A DNA stretch of 64,000 nucleotides from CAZAFL01 sp964484465 (GCA_964484465.1 CAZAFL010000002.1:1-64000); one strand, 5' to 3'. Numbered from the stretch's first letter, positions 7,497 to 17,838 are shown. The notes: generated from the letters alone by a model not told the origin. Program-made: numbers and translations.

Positions 7497-10400
7497 ATGC
7501 CTTTTTCATCACATGAAAATATCATAAAAAAGAGTTTTTCGAAGATCAGCATTACGCTCGCATCTTCCGATTTAATTCTTTCCCGCTCACATGGTGAAGT
7601 GACAAAACCGGAAACAATCAATTACCGCTCATTCCGGCCCGAGAAAGACGGTCTTTTTTGCGAGAAAATATTTGGCCCGGTGCGCGACTGGGAATGTCAT
7701 TGCGGTAAATACAAACGCATCAGGTATAAGGGAATTATCTGCGACCGTTGTGGAGTCGAAGTCACTCAAAAAAGTGTACGACGGGAACGCATGGGGCATA
7801 TCTCTCTTGCAGTCCCGATTGTCCACATTTGGTATTTCCGGTCAGCTCCGTCAAAAATTGGCAACGTTCTCGGTCTGAGCGGAAAGGACCTTGAACGGAT
7901 TATCTACTATGAATCATATGTGGTTGTCCAGCCGGGAACCACAGGTCTTCAAAAAATGGACCTCCTTTCCGAAGAACAATATTATGATGTCCTTGCTTCT
8001 CTGCCGGAGAAAAATCAGAACCTCGAAGACACCGACGAGAAAAAATTTATCGCAAAAATCGGAGGAGAAGCAGTCAAGGAATTATTGAAAAGGGTTGATA
8101 TCGAAGTCATTGCGGCGGACCTGCGTGTCACCGTAAAAGATGAACAATCTGTTCAGAAGAAACAAGAAACGTTGAAGCGCCTTCGTGTTGTGGAATCGTT
8201 CCGTGAACGCGAGGGTGGACCACTCAACAAACCGGAATGGATGGTGCTGGATGTTATCCCGGTTATTCCCCCTGAACTGCGACCCCTTGTTCCTCTCGAA
8301 GGAGGACGGTTTGCAACTTCGGACTTGAACGATCTATACCGGAGAGTCATTATCAGAAATAACCGGTTGAAGAGGCTCATTGAAATTAAGGCTCCTGAGG
8401 TTATTCTGCGGAATGAAAAGCGCATGCTTCAGGAAGCGGTTGATTCGCTCTTCGATAATTCACGACGTGCAAATGCTGTCCGCTCCGATAATAATCGCGC
8501 ACTGAAATCACTCTCTGACATGTTGAAAGGGAAACAGGGGCGATTCAGACAAAACCTGCTTGGAAAACGCGTCGATTATTCCGGACGGTCTGTCATCGTT
8601 GTCGGACCGGAATTGAAACTGCATGAGTGCGGTTTGCCGAAAGATATGGCAGTCGAATTATTCAAACCGTTTATCATCCGTAAGCTCATCGAGCGTGGAT
8701 TGGTAAAGACGGTTAAGAGCGCCAAGAAAATGGTGGACAAGAAAGGCTCGGACGTTTGGGAAATTCTGGAGAATATTATCGACGGACATCCGGTTCTCCT
8801 GAACCGTGCTCCAACTCTCCATCGCCTTGGCATCCAGGCATTTCAACCGGTCCTTGTCGAAGGGAAGGCCATCCGTATTCACCCGATGGTATGTACGGCA
8901 TTCAACGCCGACTTTGACGGTGACCAGATGGCGGTTCACGTCCCCCTTTCGTTTGATGCCCAGCTTGAAGCGCGTATTCTTATGCTTTCAAGCCATAACA
9001 TATTATCGCCATCAAATGGTGCCCCAATTGTTCATCCTACCCAGGATCAGGTGCTTGGATGCTATTATCTTACGAAATCCAAAGCAGGGGACCTCGGTGA
9101 CGGAAAAATATTCTCTTCCCCGGGAGAGGTCATTATTGCGCATAATGCTGGTAAGGTCGGTTTACATGCCCGCATTAAGGTGAAGGTGAATGATAAGCTT
9201 ACCGATACAACGACCGGGAGAGTCATCTTTAATCAAATCGTACCAAAAGAGCTCGGTTTTCTGAATGAACTTCTTAACAAGAAGCGCCTCACACAAATCA
9301 TTCAATCAGCATTTCGAACTGTCGGAAATCTGCATACAGCTGAATTTCTGGATAATTTGAAGGAGCTCGGGTTTACTTACGCAACCAAGGGTGGACTCTC
9401 CGTAAGTGTTGGCGATGTCTTTATCCCGAAGGAAAAAGAGGAAGTTATTGGAAAAGCGACCCGCGATGTCGACAGCGTTCAGAACCAATATTATAGAGGG
9501 TTCATTACGAATGGTGAACGTTACAACAAGGTGATCGATATCTGGACAAGGGCAACAAACAAAGTTGCGGAACGGCTATTCGATGCGCTCCAGCATGACC
9601 GTGATGGGTTTAATTCCCTGTACATGATGGTAGATTCGGGCGCACGAGGCTCAAAAGAACAAGTTCGCCAGCTTGCCGGTATGCGCGGACTCATGGCGAA
9701 GCCTCAGAAAAGCATGTCCGGCGCGACCGGCGAACTGATCGAAAACCCGATCATCGCTAATTTCCGTGAGGGTCTCTCGATCCTTGAATATTTTATTTCA
9801 ACGCACGGTGCGCGAAAAGGCCTTGCAGATACTGCGTTAAAGACAGCTGATGCCGGTTACCTGACCCGTCGTCTTGTAGACGTCGCTCAGGATGCAATCA
9901 TTGCAGGTGAAGATTGCGGTACCATTCGCGGCGTCCTAACAGGTGCTTTGAAGGAAGGTGAGGATGTGAAGGAGCCGCTCGCAGAGCGTATCCTTGGACG
10001 TGTCGCTGTCCATGACGTTCTTGACCCTCTCTCCGGGAAGGTTTTGGTCAAGGGGGGTGACGAAATCGATGAGAAAAAAGCTTCTACCATTTCGGAAACA
10101 TCCATTGAAGCGGTGGAGATTCGGTCGGTACTGACGTGTGAGGCAAAACGAGGTGTGTGCGCAAAGTGCTACGGACGCAATCTTACGACGTCGAAACTGG
10201 TTGAACCGGGTGAACCCGTCGGAATCATTGCCGCTCAATCTATCGGTGAACCGGGTACTCAGCTGACCCTTCGTACATTTCATACGGGCGGTACTGCAAG
10301 TCTCATTGCCACACAGTCACAGATTGTCTCCAAGTTTGACGGAAAAGTCAAGTATGAAGGCATTAAATTTTTCCGGCAGGAGGAAGGGGACGTAAAACTC

Positions 10401-11777
10401 ATTGTGTTGGGACGAAGTGGCGTCATAAATATTCTTGACAATGATAATCGCGTTCTGACAAAATATGACGTACCCTATGGCGCAACGTTGCTTGTGACCG
10501 ATAGCGCCAAAGTAAAAAAGGGTGAGATTATCTACGAATGGGATCCTTACAATGCGGTGATTATTTCCGAGCATCCCGGTGCTGTGAAATACCAGGACCT
10601 TAAGGAAAATATCACGTACAGGGAAGAGCCGGATGAGCAAACGGGTCATATTCAAAAAGTGGTTATAGACTCCCGTGACCGCACGCTGAGTCCGAGTATT
10701 CTCATCGTCAATGCCAAAGGGCAAAAAGTCGGTAACTATATTATTCCAACCCGTGCACACATGGTGGTCAATGATGGTGACGAGGTTCAGGCGGGCACGG
10801 TATTGGTAAAAATTCCCCGCGACAGCGGTAAGACACGGGATATTACAGGTGGTTTGCCGAGGGTGACGGAATTGTTCGAAGCCAGGAGCCCTGCTGACCC
10901 TGCGATCGTCTCTGAAATCGATGGCGTAGTAAAATTTGGACCGCAGAAGCGCGGCTCGCGTGAAATATTTGTGAAGAGTCACGACGGGACGGATGAGAAA
11001 CGTTACCTCATTCCGATGGGAAAACATGTGCTCGTGCAGGAAAATGATGTCATCCGCTCGGGTGAGCGCCTGTCCGATGGAGCAATCGACCCTCATGATA
11101 TTTTGCGCATTAAGGGCGTCGGTGCAGTTCAAGAATACCTGGTAAATGAAATCCAGGAAGTCTATCGGATGCAGGGTGTTAAGATAAACGATAAGCATAT
11201 CGAAGCCATTGTGCGGCAGATGATGCAGAAAGTGCGTATCATCGACCCGGGAGACACGAGATTTCTTGAGGATGATTACGTCGACAATCAGACCGTCAAT
11301 CAGGAGAATGATGCACTGAAAGACCTTGTGCTTGTCACAAACAAAGGTGACTCCAAGTTGAAAAACGGTCAGGTGATCGCGAAGAAAAAAGTTCGAGAGG
11401 TCAATACGGACATACGGAAGAAGACAAAGAAAGTAGTTGAATTTCGTGACGCCGAACCCGCTACGTCCGAGCCGATCCTGTTAGGTATTACACAGGCTGC
11501 TCTTTCGACCGACAGCTTTATCTCCGCAGCATCATTCCAGGAGACGACCAAAGTTCTTACCGACGCTGCAATAGAAGGCAAGGTCGATCACCTGCTCGGT
11601 CTCAAAGAGAATGTGATCATGGGTCATCTCATTCCCGCGGGCACTGGCTTGAAAAAATTCCGCAACATTATCGTTATGTCTGCGGATGAAATTCCACAAC
11701 CGGAGGTTGTGCCAGTGGAAAAAGAAGTGGAAAAAAAGAAGGTGCGGAAACGTGAAAAGGCAGCGGTTTCCGAGTAG
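7497..11777 (+). CDS. rpoC: DNA-directed RNA polymerase subunit beta'
   Basis: A 1426-residue beta-prime subunit carrying the catalytic NADFDGDQM motif at residues 470-478, whose three Asp bind the active-site magnesium. The N-terminal zinc site is Cys67, Cys69, Cys82 and Cys85; a second zinc cluster lies in the CEAKRGVCAKCYGRN segment. The trigger-loop region includes GEPGTQLTLRTFHTGG. The C-terminus is a charged Lys/Glu-rich tail beyond the omega-contact region. GGAGG lies six to ten bases before the ATG, and the gene follows rpoB by 21 bases. Confidence 0.98.
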   Translation: MPFSSHENIIKKSFSKISITLASSDLILSRSHGEVTKPETINYRSFRPEKDGLFCEKIFGPVRDWECHCGKYKRIRYKGIICDRCGVEVTQKSVRRERMGHISLAVPIVHIWYFRSAPSKIGNVLGLSGKDLERIIYYESYVVVQPGTTGLQKMDLLSEEQYYDVLASLPEKNQNLEDTDEKKFIAKIGGEAVKELLKRVDIEVIAADLRVTVKDEQSVQKKQETLKRLRVVESFREREGGPLNKPEWMVLDVIPVIPPELRPLVPLEGGRFATSDLNDLYRRVIIRNNRLKRLIEIKAPEVILRNEKRMLQEAVDSLFDNSRRANAVRSDNNRALKSLSDMLKGKQGRFRQNLLGKRVDYSGRSVIVVGPELKLHECGLPKDMAVELFKPFIIRKLIERGLVKTVKSAKKMVDKKGSDVWEILENIIDGHPVLLNRAPTLHRLGIQAFQPVLVEGKAIRIHPMVCTAFNADFDGDQMAVHVPLSFDAQLEARILMLSSHNILSPSNGAPIVHPTQDQVLGCYYLTKSKAGDLGDGKIFSSPGEVIIAHNAGKVGLHARIKVKVNDKLTDTTTGRVIFNQIVPKELGFLNELLNKKRLTQIIQSAFRTVGNLHTAEFLDNLKELGFTYATKGGLSVSVGDVFIPKEKEEVIGKATRDVDSVQNQYYRGFITNGERYNKVIDIWTRATNKVAERLFDALQHDRDGFNSLYMMVDSGARGSKEQVRQLAGMRGLMAKPQKSMSGATGELIENPIIANFREGLSILEYFISTHGARKGLADTALKTADAGYLTRRLVDVAQDAIIAGEDCGTIRGVLTGALKEGEDVKEPLAERILGRVAVHDVLDPLSGKVLVKGGDEIDEKKASTISETSIEAVEIRSVLTCEAKRGVCAKCYGRNLTTSKLVEPGEPVGIIAAQSIGEPGTQLTLRTFHTGGTASLIATQSQIVSKFDGKVKYEGIKFFRQEEGDVKLIVLGRSGVINILDNDNRVLTKYDVPYGATLLVTDSAKVKKGEIIYEWDPYNAVIISEHPGAVKYQDLKENITYREEPDEQTGHIQKVVIDSRDRTLSPSILIVNAKGQKVGNYIIPTRAHMVVNDGDEVQAGTVLVKIPRDSGKTRDITGGLPRVTELFEARSPADPAIVSEIDGVVKFGPQKRGSREIFVKSHDGTDEKRYLIPMGKHVLVQENDVIRSGERLSDGAIDPHDILRIKGVGAVQEYLVNEIQEVYRMQGVKINDKHIEAIVRQMMQKVRIIDPGDTRFLEDDYVDNQTVNQENDALKDLVLVTNKGDSKLKNGQVIAKKKVREVNTDIRKKTKKVVEFRDAEPATSEPILLGITQAALSTDSFISAASFQETTKVLTDAAIEGKVDHLLGLKENVIMGHLIPAGTGLKKFRNIIVMSADEIPQPEVVPVEKEVEKKKVRKREKAAVSE

Positions 11778-11809
11778 GGATGGATTTGCCGGAAACTGCC
11801 AGTTTGATA

Positions 11810-11838
11810 TTGACAAAAACCTAAATTATTCATATATT
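11810..11838 (+). promoter_or_regulatory. Consensus sigma-70-type promoter before rpsL
   Basis: TTGACA (11810-11815), a 17-base spacer and TATATT (11833-11838) lie 34 bases ahead of the rpsL start, in the 95-base rpoC-rpsL gap. A second TTGACA (11847-11852) has no -10 at useful spacing. This would let the str-S10-spc-alpha genes be transcribed separately from rpoBC, for which no terminator is seen in this gap. Confidence 0.7.
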
Positions 11839-11872
11839 TATAAGCTTTGACAAAATTCGGGATTTATTCAAT

Positions 11873-12244
11873 TTGCCTACAATTAATCAATTAATCCGCC
11901 TCAATCGGGACCAAGTGACCTGGAAGAGCAAGGCACCTGCACTTCAAGGTTCACCTCAAAAAAGAGGTGTATGTACCAGAGTTTACACGACGACGCCAAA
12001 GAAACCGAATTCGGCTCTTCGCAAAGTTGCGCGTGTGCGATTGACGAATAGTATTGAAGTTACGGCCTATATTCCCGGAGAAGGGCATAATCTGCAAGAA
12101 CACTCGATTGTGCTGATTCGCGGCGGCAGAGTGAAAGACCTTCCCGGGGTTCGTTACCATATTGTTCGCGGGACACTGGATACTGCAGGCGTGACCGATA
12201 GAAAACAAGGCCGTTCAAAATACGGTGCCAAGAAGCCAAAATAA
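11873..12244 (+). CDS. rpsL: 30S ribosomal protein uS12
   Basis: A 123-residue uS12, the decoding-centre protein. The segment TTTPKKPNSALRKVARVRL is intact, with Lys43 the streptomycin-sensitive residue, and the RVKDLPGVRYH loop holds the Asp methylthiolated in other bacteria. The start is TTG: the protein begins PTINQLIR, the canonical second residue onward, so the start is well fixed even though only a weak GGGA lies ten bases upstream. Confidence 0.96.
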   Translation: MPTINQLIRLNRDQVTWKSKAPALQGSPQKRGVCTRVYTTTPKKPNSALRKVARVRLTNSIEVTAYIPGEGHNLQEHSIVLIRGGRVKDLPGVRYHIVRGTLDTAGVTDRKQGRSKYGAKKPK

Positions 12245-12247
12245 AGT

Positions 12248-12715
12248 ATGCGAAAAAAAGCTGCAAGCAAACGTATTATAACACCTGACCCCAAGTACAA
12301 CGATGTCCTTGTGGCAAGATTCATTAACAGTGTACTTAAAATGGGCAAGAAACATCTTGCGCGGAAGATTGTGTATGATGCGTTCGAAATTGCAGCTCAG
12401 CGGGGAAAAGCATCGGGGTTTGATATTTTTAAAAAAGCAATTAATAACGTAAAGCCGATTCTTGAAATTCGTGCGCGTCGCGTCGGCGGGGCGACGTACC
12501 AAATTCCGACTGAAGTGAGGTCCGACAGAAGCATAGCCCTGGCAATACGGTGGCTTATTTCTTATGCAGATGAACGTAAAGATAAATCAATGTCACTGAA
12601 GCTCGCCGCAGAAATGGTCGCGGCTGCCAACAACGAAGGTAATGCTGTTAAGAAAAAAGAAGATACACATAAAATGGCTGAGGCGAATAAAGCATTTGCA
12701 CATTTTAAATGGTGA
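12248..12715 (+). CDS. rpsG: 30S ribosomal protein uS7
   Basis: A 155-residue uS7, a primary binder that nucleates the 30S head and lines the E site. It begins MRKKAASKR and contains the conserved RRVGGATYQIPTEV and RSIALAIRWLI segments, ending HKMAEANKAFAHFKW. Only three bases separate it from rpsL, so translation of the two is probably linked. Confidence 0.97.
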   Translation: MRKKAASKRIITPDPKYNDVLVARFINSVLKMGKKHLARKIVYDAFEIAAQRGKASGFDIFKKAINNVKPILEIRARRVGGATYQIPTEVRSDRSIALAIRWLISYADERKDKSMSLKLAAEMVAAANNEGNAVKKKEDTHKMAEANKAFAHFKW

Positions 12716-12763
12716 ACAAAACAAAGAGTAGATGAACGAAACGATAGGATTGGGTGAATAACC

Positions 12764-14866
12764 ATGCCACGCGCGTATCCATTAGAACGAACACGAAATA
12801 TCGGTATCATGGCACATATTGATGCCGGCAAAACAACCACGACGGAACGTATTCTGTTTTATACCGGAGTCCTCCACCGCATGGGTGAAGTACATGATGG
12901 TGCGGCAACAATGGACTGGATGGAACAGGAGAAAGAACGTGGTATCACAATTACCAGTGCCGCGACGACATGTTTCTGGAATAATCATCGGGTGAATATT
13001 ATCGACACGCCGGGTCACGTCGATTTTACGGTAGAAGTTGAACGATCGCTGCGTGTGCTCGACGGAGCGGTTGCTCTGTTTTGTGCTGTCGGCGGTGTAG
13101 AGCCGCAATCAGAAACTGTCTGGCGTCAGGCAGATAAATATGGCGTTCCCCGTCTGGCGTTTGTCAATAAAATGGATCGCGTCGGCGCGGATTTTTTTAA
13201 TTGCATCGCAATGATGAAATCCCGGCTTGGCGCGAACGCCGTGCCGGTTCAAATACCAGTCGGTGAAGGAGATATGTTCACCGGCATCATCGACCTCATT
13301 ACGATGAAAGCGCGGATTTTTCACGACAGTACCTCCGGTACAACCTGGGATGACCTTGATATCCCTCATGACCTGCAGAAACAGGCGCAGGAATATCGTA
13401 CAAAAATGCTGGAAGCGGTGTCTGACGAAGATGATTCTCTTCTCGAAAAATATCTTGAAGGGAAAGAGATATCACCTGCAGAAATCAAGGCGGTTCTTCG
13501 CCGGGCGTGCCTGAAGGTTAGTATTGTCCCCGTATTGTGCGGCTCATCGTTCAAAAACAAGGGAGTCCAGGGATTACTCGACGCAGTCATTGATTTTTTG
13601 CCCTCCCCGACCGATATCGGAAACGGGGAAGTTATGGGCCATCATTCAAATATGAAGGATCATATCATCCGTAAGGTCAACGATAAGGAAAAATTCACTG
13701 CTCTTGCGTTCAAGATCATGACCGATCCGTATGTCGGTAAGTTGACTTTTTTCCGCGTGTATTCCGGCACACTGAAAACCGGCTCCTATGTGTTTAATTC
13801 CATCAGCGAAAAACGGGAGCGAATAGGGCGTATCCTTCGCATGCACGCAAATCATCGTGAGGATATCGATGAGGCATACAGCGGCGATATTGCTGCCGCT
13901 GTCGGATTGAAGAGTACGCGCACCGGTGATACGTTGTGTGACGAGAATGATCCGATCGTTCTTGAAAAAATGGAATTCCCCGACCCCGTGATTTCAGTTG
14001 CAATAGAACCGAAGACAAAGGCGGACCAGGAAAAAATGAGCGAGGCAATGTCGAAACTTGCCGATGAGGACCCGACGTTCAGAATATCGTCAAATGAAGA
14101 AACGGGTCAGACCATCATCAGTGGAATGGGCGAGTTGCACCTGGAAATTATCATCGACCGGATGAAGCGAGAATTTCGTGTTGAAGCGAATGTCGGAAAA
14201 CCACAGGTAGCCTATAAGGAGACCATCCGGAAGAAAGTCGAAGCTGAAGGGAAGTTTGTCCGTCAGTCCGGCGGTCGCGGTCAGTTCGGTCACGTCTGGA
14301 TTGAAGTTGAGCCGAATGAAAAAGGTAAGGGATACGAATTTGAAAATGCGATTGTCGGAGGGTCCGTTCCGAAGGAATATATCAATCCTGTCTCCGAGGG
14401 AATCGTTGAGGCGATGCGAAACGGAGTACTTGCAGGTTATCCTGTTGAGGATATCAAGGTAAAGTTATTTGACGGTTCTTACCACGAAGTCGACTCGTCC
14501 GAAATGGCTTTTAAGATTGCAGGTTCGATGGCATTTAAAGAGGCTGCGCGAAAAGCTCACCCCGTGTTGCTCGAACCGATCATGGATGTTGAAGTCGTCA
14601 CTCCCGAAGAATATATGGGCGATGTTATGGGTGACCTGAGCTCTCGTCGCGGGAAAATAGAAGGGCTCAATGCACGCAAGGATGCGCAGGTGATAAAAGC
14701 AAAAGTGCCATTATCCGATATGTTCGGTTATTCTACGCAGCTCCGGTCGATGACTCAGGGCCGTGCGATTTATACGATGCAGTTCGTATATTATGAAGAA
14801 GTCCCGCAGAGCATTTCAGACCAGATTATCGAAAAAGTAAAGGGCAAGGAATCAGTTCCAGCGTAA
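12764..14866 (+). CDS. fusA: Elongation factor G
   Basis: A 700-residue EF-G, the translocation GTPase. G-domain motifs are AHIDAGKTT (residues 17-25), the DTPGHVDFTVEV switch II motif and NKMDR. Domains II-V follow, with GRGQFGHVWIEVEP in domain IV and the C-terminal RGRAIYTMQF-type region read here as SMTQGRAIYTMQF. Length is that of the standard EF-G, not the shorter mitochondrial or EF-G2 forms. It lies between rpsG and tuf, the classic str order. Confidence 0.97.
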   Translation: MPRAYPLERTRNIGIMAHIDAGKTTTTERILFYTGVLHRMGEVHDGAATMDWMEQEKERGITITSAATTCFWNNHRVNIIDTPGHVDFTVEVERSLRVLDGAVALFCAVGGVEPQSETVWRQADKYGVPRLAFVNKMDRVGADFFNCIAMMKSRLGANAVPVQIPVGEGDMFTGIIDLITMKARIFHDSTSGTTWDDLDIPHDLQKQAQEYRTKMLEAVSDEDDSLLEKYLEGKEISPAEIKAVLRRACLKVSIVPVLCGSSFKNKGVQGLLDAVIDFLPSPTDIGNGEVMGHHSNMKDHIIRKVNDKEKFTALAFKIMTDPYVGKLTFFRVYSGTLKTGSYVFNSISEKRERIGRILRMHANHREDIDEAYSGDIAAAVGLKSTRTGDTLCDENDPIVLEKMEFPDPVISVAIEPKTKADQEKMSEAMSKLADEDPTFRISSNEETGQTIISGMGELHLEIIIDRMKREFRVEANVGKPQVAYKETIRKKVEAEGKFVRQSGGRGQFGHVWIEVEPNEKGKGYEFENAIVGGSVPKEYINPVSEGIVEAMRNGVLAGYPVEDIKVKLFDGSYHEVDSSEMAFKIAGSMAFKEAARKAHPVLLEPIMDVEVVTPEEYMGDVMGDLSSRRGKIEGLNARKDAQVIKAKVPLSDMFGYSTQLRSMTQGRAIYTMQFVYYEEVPQSISDQIIEKVKGKESVPA

Positions 14867-14923
14867 CCAATTAAAATGAAATCAATTTTTTCCATCCTTT
14901 CAGCTATTAAGGAGATTTAAGAA

Positions 14924-16135
14924 ATGGCAAAAGAAAAATTCACACGAGATAAACCGCACATCAATGTCGGCACGATCGGACACATTGACCACGGCAAGAC
15001 CACTCTTACTGCGGCAATTACAATGGTTCTCAGCAAGAAAGGCTTGTCTTCCGTTCGTACATTCGATAGCATCGACAACGCCCCCGAAGAACGCGAACGC
15101 GGTATTACTATCGCAGTCGCACATGTCGAATATGCTACAGAAAAACGGCATTATGCTCACGTCGATTGCCCGGGCCATGCGGATTATATTAAGAACATGA
15201 TCACCGGTGCGGCACAAATGGACGGCGCAATTCTCGTTGTTGCCGCTAATGACGGACCAATGCCCCAGACCCGTGAACATATTCTCCTTGCACGACAAGT
15301 GGGCGTGCCCCGCATTGTCGTCTTCATGAATAAGGTTGACATGGTGGATGATCCTGAACTTATTGAATTGGTTGAAATGGAAATGCGTGATTTATTGAAA
15401 AAGTATGATTTCCCGGGTGACGAGATCCCCATTATTCGTGGGAGTGCTTTGAAGGCGATGGAACGCGCATTGGCAGCTGATTCGAAACCGGATGACCCGG
15501 CATTTAAGTGTATTTACGAGCTCATGAACGCAGTCGACACGTATGTACCGCTGCCGAAACGTGACATTGACAAGCCATTCTTGATGCCTGTCGAAGATGT
15601 GTTTTCGATTACGGGTCGCGGAACCGTCGGAACCGGTCGCGTCGAACGAGGAAAAGCTAAGGTCGGTGACGAAGTGGAAGTTATCGGGCTTGGTGCTCAC
15701 AAGAAAACGGTTATTACCGGTGCAGAAATGTTCCGCAAAGAACTCGATGAAGTCCAGGCAGGTGACAATGCTGGAATGTTGCTCCGCGGTGTGGAAAAGA
15801 ATGAACTCGAGAGAGGTATGGTTATTGCCAAACCCGGAAGTATTACCCCGCATAAGAAGTTCACGGCTCAGGTGTACGTGTTGAAGAAGGAAGAGGGTGG
15901 ACGCCATACGCCGTTCTTTACAGGGTATCGGCCGCAGTTCTATTTCCGTACGACGGATGTCACCGGTGTTGCAACGCTCCCCGGTGGTACAGAGATGGTT
16001 ATGCCTGGCGACAACGTTGATAACATGTCGGTTGAATTGATTACAACGATTGCTATGGAAGAGGGCCTCCGGTTTGCTATTCGTGAAGGCGGGCATACAG
16101 TTGGCGCAGGTGTTGTTACGAAAATTATTGAATAA
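14924..16135 (+). CDS. tuf: Elongation factor Tu
   Basis: A 403-residue EF-Tu, which carries aminoacyl-tRNA to the ribosome. Motifs: GHIDHGKTTLT, the RGITI switch I Thr, DCPGHADY and NKVDMVD. It is about nine residues longer than E. coli EF-Tu because of a longer linker after SALKAMERAL (about residues 180-195), a place where other phyla also vary. TAAGGAG precedes the ATG. Switch I reads GITIAVAHVEY where Asn-Thr is common at the fifth and sixth places. A second tuf may lie outside the window. Confidence 0.97.
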   Translation: MAKEKFTRDKPHINVGTIGHIDHGKTTLTAAITMVLSKKGLSSVRTFDSIDNAPEERERGITIAVAHVEYATEKRHYAHVDCPGHADYIKNMITGAAQMDGAILVVAANDGPMPQTREHILLARQVGVPRIVVFMNKVDMVDDPELIELVEMEMRDLLKKYDFPGDEIPIIRGSALKAMERALAADSKPDDPAFKCIYELMNAVDTYVPLPKRDIDKPFLMPVEDVFSITGRGTVGTGRVERGKAKVGDEVEVIGLGAHKKTVITGAEMFRKELDEVQAGDNAGMLLRGVEKNELERGMVIAKPGSITPHKKFTAQVYVLKKEEGGRHTPFFTGYRPQFYFRTTDVTGVATLPGGTEMVMPGDNVDNMSVELITTIAMEEGLRFAIREGGHTVGAGVVTKIIE

Positions 16136-16168
16136 GCTCAGAGTAAGCGAGAAAAAGGAACGCAGAGA

Positions 16169-16477
16169 GTGGCTGGGCAAAAAATACGTATAAAGCTGAA
16201 GTCGTACGATCATAACCTGATCGATAAGTCGGCTGAGAAAATCATCAAGACAGTGAAGTCTACCGGGGCGATTGTCTCCGGACCAATTCCGTTGCCAACA
16301 AAACGCACGTTGTATACGGTTTTGCGTTCTCCAAATGTTGATAAGAAATCGCGTGAGCAGTTCGAAATGCGATCCCATAAGCGCCTAATTGACATTCTCA
16401 ATTCGTCAAACAAGACGGTTGATTCGTTAATGAAGCTAGAGCTTCCCGCGGGCGTCGATGTGGAGATAAAAGTCTAA
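16169..16477 (+). CDS. rpsJ: 30S ribosomal protein uS10
   Basis: A 102-residue uS10, a 30S head protein that also partners NusB and NusG in antitermination. Recognised by IRIKLKSYDHNLID, GPIPLPTKR and the FEMRSHKRLIDI loop. The start is GTG at 16169, with AAAAAGGA about eleven bases upstream. It opens the S10 group directly after tuf with only 33 bases between, so there is no room for an E. coli-style L4-responsive leader. Confidence 0.96.
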   Translation: MAGQKIRIKLKSYDHNLIDKSAEKIIKTVKSTGAIVSGPIPLPTKRTLYTVLRSPNVDKKSREQFEMRSHKRLIDILNSSNKTVDSLMKLELPAGVDVEIKV

Positions 16478-16566
16478 GACTTTTTCCTCTTAATGTAGTG
16501 TCGTGACATCCTTACCCTGTTAAGGGATGAGGAAGATGAATATTTATTTGGTGAATAACGAAGATC

Positions 16567-17193
16567 ATGACAGGAATACTCGGTAAAAAAATCGGCATGA
16601 CAAGCATCTTCGATGAGAAGGGTGAGTCTGTACCCTGCACAGTCATTGAAGCGGGACCATGCTACATCACTCAAATCAAAACGAAGGAGCGAGACGGATA
16701 CGAAGCTCTCCAGGTAGGTTTTGATGCGAAAAAAGAACGACTTGTCAACAAGCCGACGGCAGGACATTATGCAAAAGCGAAGGTTTCGCCGCGGCGCATT
16801 CTCCGCGAATTTAGTGTTATGGATATACAAAAATTTGAGGTGGGCGCGGAAATTAAAGTCGATACGATTTTTGCAAAAGGAGATATCGTTTCTGTTGCAG
16901 GCACCTCGAAAGGTCATGGATTCCAGGGCGTCGTCAAGCGGCACCATTTTGGCGGGGGTTACCGGACACACGGCCAGAGCGATCGCGAACGCGCTCCCGG
17001 TTCTGTCGGTTCGAGTTCATACCCCTCGCGCGTGTTTAAAGGAATGCTGATGGCTGGCCGGATGGGCGGCGAGAGAGTAACAGTAAAAAATCTCCGTGTT
17101 GTTCAGGTCATCGCTGAATCGAATATCATTCTTATCCGCGGTTCAGTTCCCGGACATATCAATAGTTACGTTGAGATTCACAAAGAACGGTAA
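16567..17193 (+). CDS. rplC: 50S ribosomal protein uL3
   Basis: A 208-residue uL3, an early assembly protein near the peptidyl transferase centre. It contains KGHGFQGVVKRHHFGGG, the tryptophan-finger-like extension, and VFKGMLMAGRMGGERVTVKNL. The Gln methylated by PrmB in E. coli (in GSIGQNQ) is replaced by Ser (GSVGSSS), so that modification should be absent. The 89-base gap after rpsJ contains an imperfect hairpin (about 16508-16528). Confidence 0.96.
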   Translation: MTGILGKKIGMTSIFDEKGESVPCTVIEAGPCYITQIKTKERDGYEALQVGFDAKKERLVNKPTAGHYAKAKVSPRRILREFSVMDIQKFEVGAEIKVDTIFAKGDIVSVAGTSKGHGFQGVVKRHHFGGGYRTHGQSDRERAPGSVGSSSYPSRVFKGMLMAGRMGGERVTVKNLRVVQVIAESNIILIRGSVPGHINSYVEIHKER

Positions 17194-17205
17194 ATTTTTT
17201 AGACC

Positions 17206-17835
17206 ATGGAACTCGAAATTTACAAAAAAGACGGAACCCCAAGCGGCAAAAAAGTAACACTCTCTCCAGCTGTCTTTGAGATTCAGCCGAACGACCATGC
17301 CATCTACGAGGCAGTGACGTCCTATCTCGGCAATCAACGCCAGGGAACGCATAAGACGAAAACATATGGTGAAGTGAGCGGCAGCGGTAAGAAGTTATGG
17401 AAACAAAAACATACCGGGCGTGCGAGAATAGGTGCTGTGCGCTCGCCACTTTGGAAAGGCGGCGGAACAATCTTTGGCCCGATGCCGAGGGATTATTCGA
17501 GAAAGCTCCCGAAACGCGTCAGGCAGCTTGCGCGCAAATCCGCCCTCAGCTACAAGGCAAAAGACGCGGCTATTAAAGTTGTAGAAGATTTTACACTCGA
17601 TGGGCCCAAAACAAAGGAAATGGCTTCGATTCTTAAGGCACTTGACCTTGCAGGCAAAAAGACATTGTTATTGGTTTCCCAGACCGACCAGTCATTATTC
17701 AAATCCGGTCGCAATATTCCGAAACTGAATGTCCTCGAAGCCTCAAAAGCTTCAACATATGAAATTCTCAATAACCAAATACTGCTTATTCAGCAAGGTG
17801 CTGTTGAGGTGTTGGAAAAGAATTTGAACGGATAA
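17206..17835 (+). CDS. rplD: 50S ribosomal protein uL4
   Basis: A 209-residue uL4, which lines the exit tunnel through its extended loop. Recognised by QRQGTHKTKTYGEVSGSGKKLWKQKHTGRAR-type loop residues (about 43-73) and the C-terminal globular domain. It sits 12 bases after rplC and 3 before rplW. In E. coli L4 represses the S10 operon; no such leader is visible here. Confidence 0.96.
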   Translation: MELEIYKKDGTPSGKKVTLSPAVFEIQPNDHAIYEAVTSYLGNQRQGTHKTKTYGEVSGSGKKLWKQKHTGRARIGAVRSPLWKGGGTIFGPMPRDYSRKLPKRVRQLARKSALSYKAKDAAIKVVEDFTLDGPKTKEMASILKALDLAGKKTLLLVSQTDQSLFKSGRNIPKLNVLEASKASTYEILNNQILLIQQGAVEVLEKNLNG

Positions 17836-17838
17836 TAT

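Noticed and set aside
10317..11198. 293-codon minus-strand frame opposite rpoC
   Set aside because: It is antisense to a highly conserved part of rpoC, has no recognisable motif, and reads like a codon-bias shadow.
15450..15510. EF-Tu linker insertion as a novel feature
   Set aside because: Length differences at this linker are common among bacterial and plastid EF-Tu proteins.
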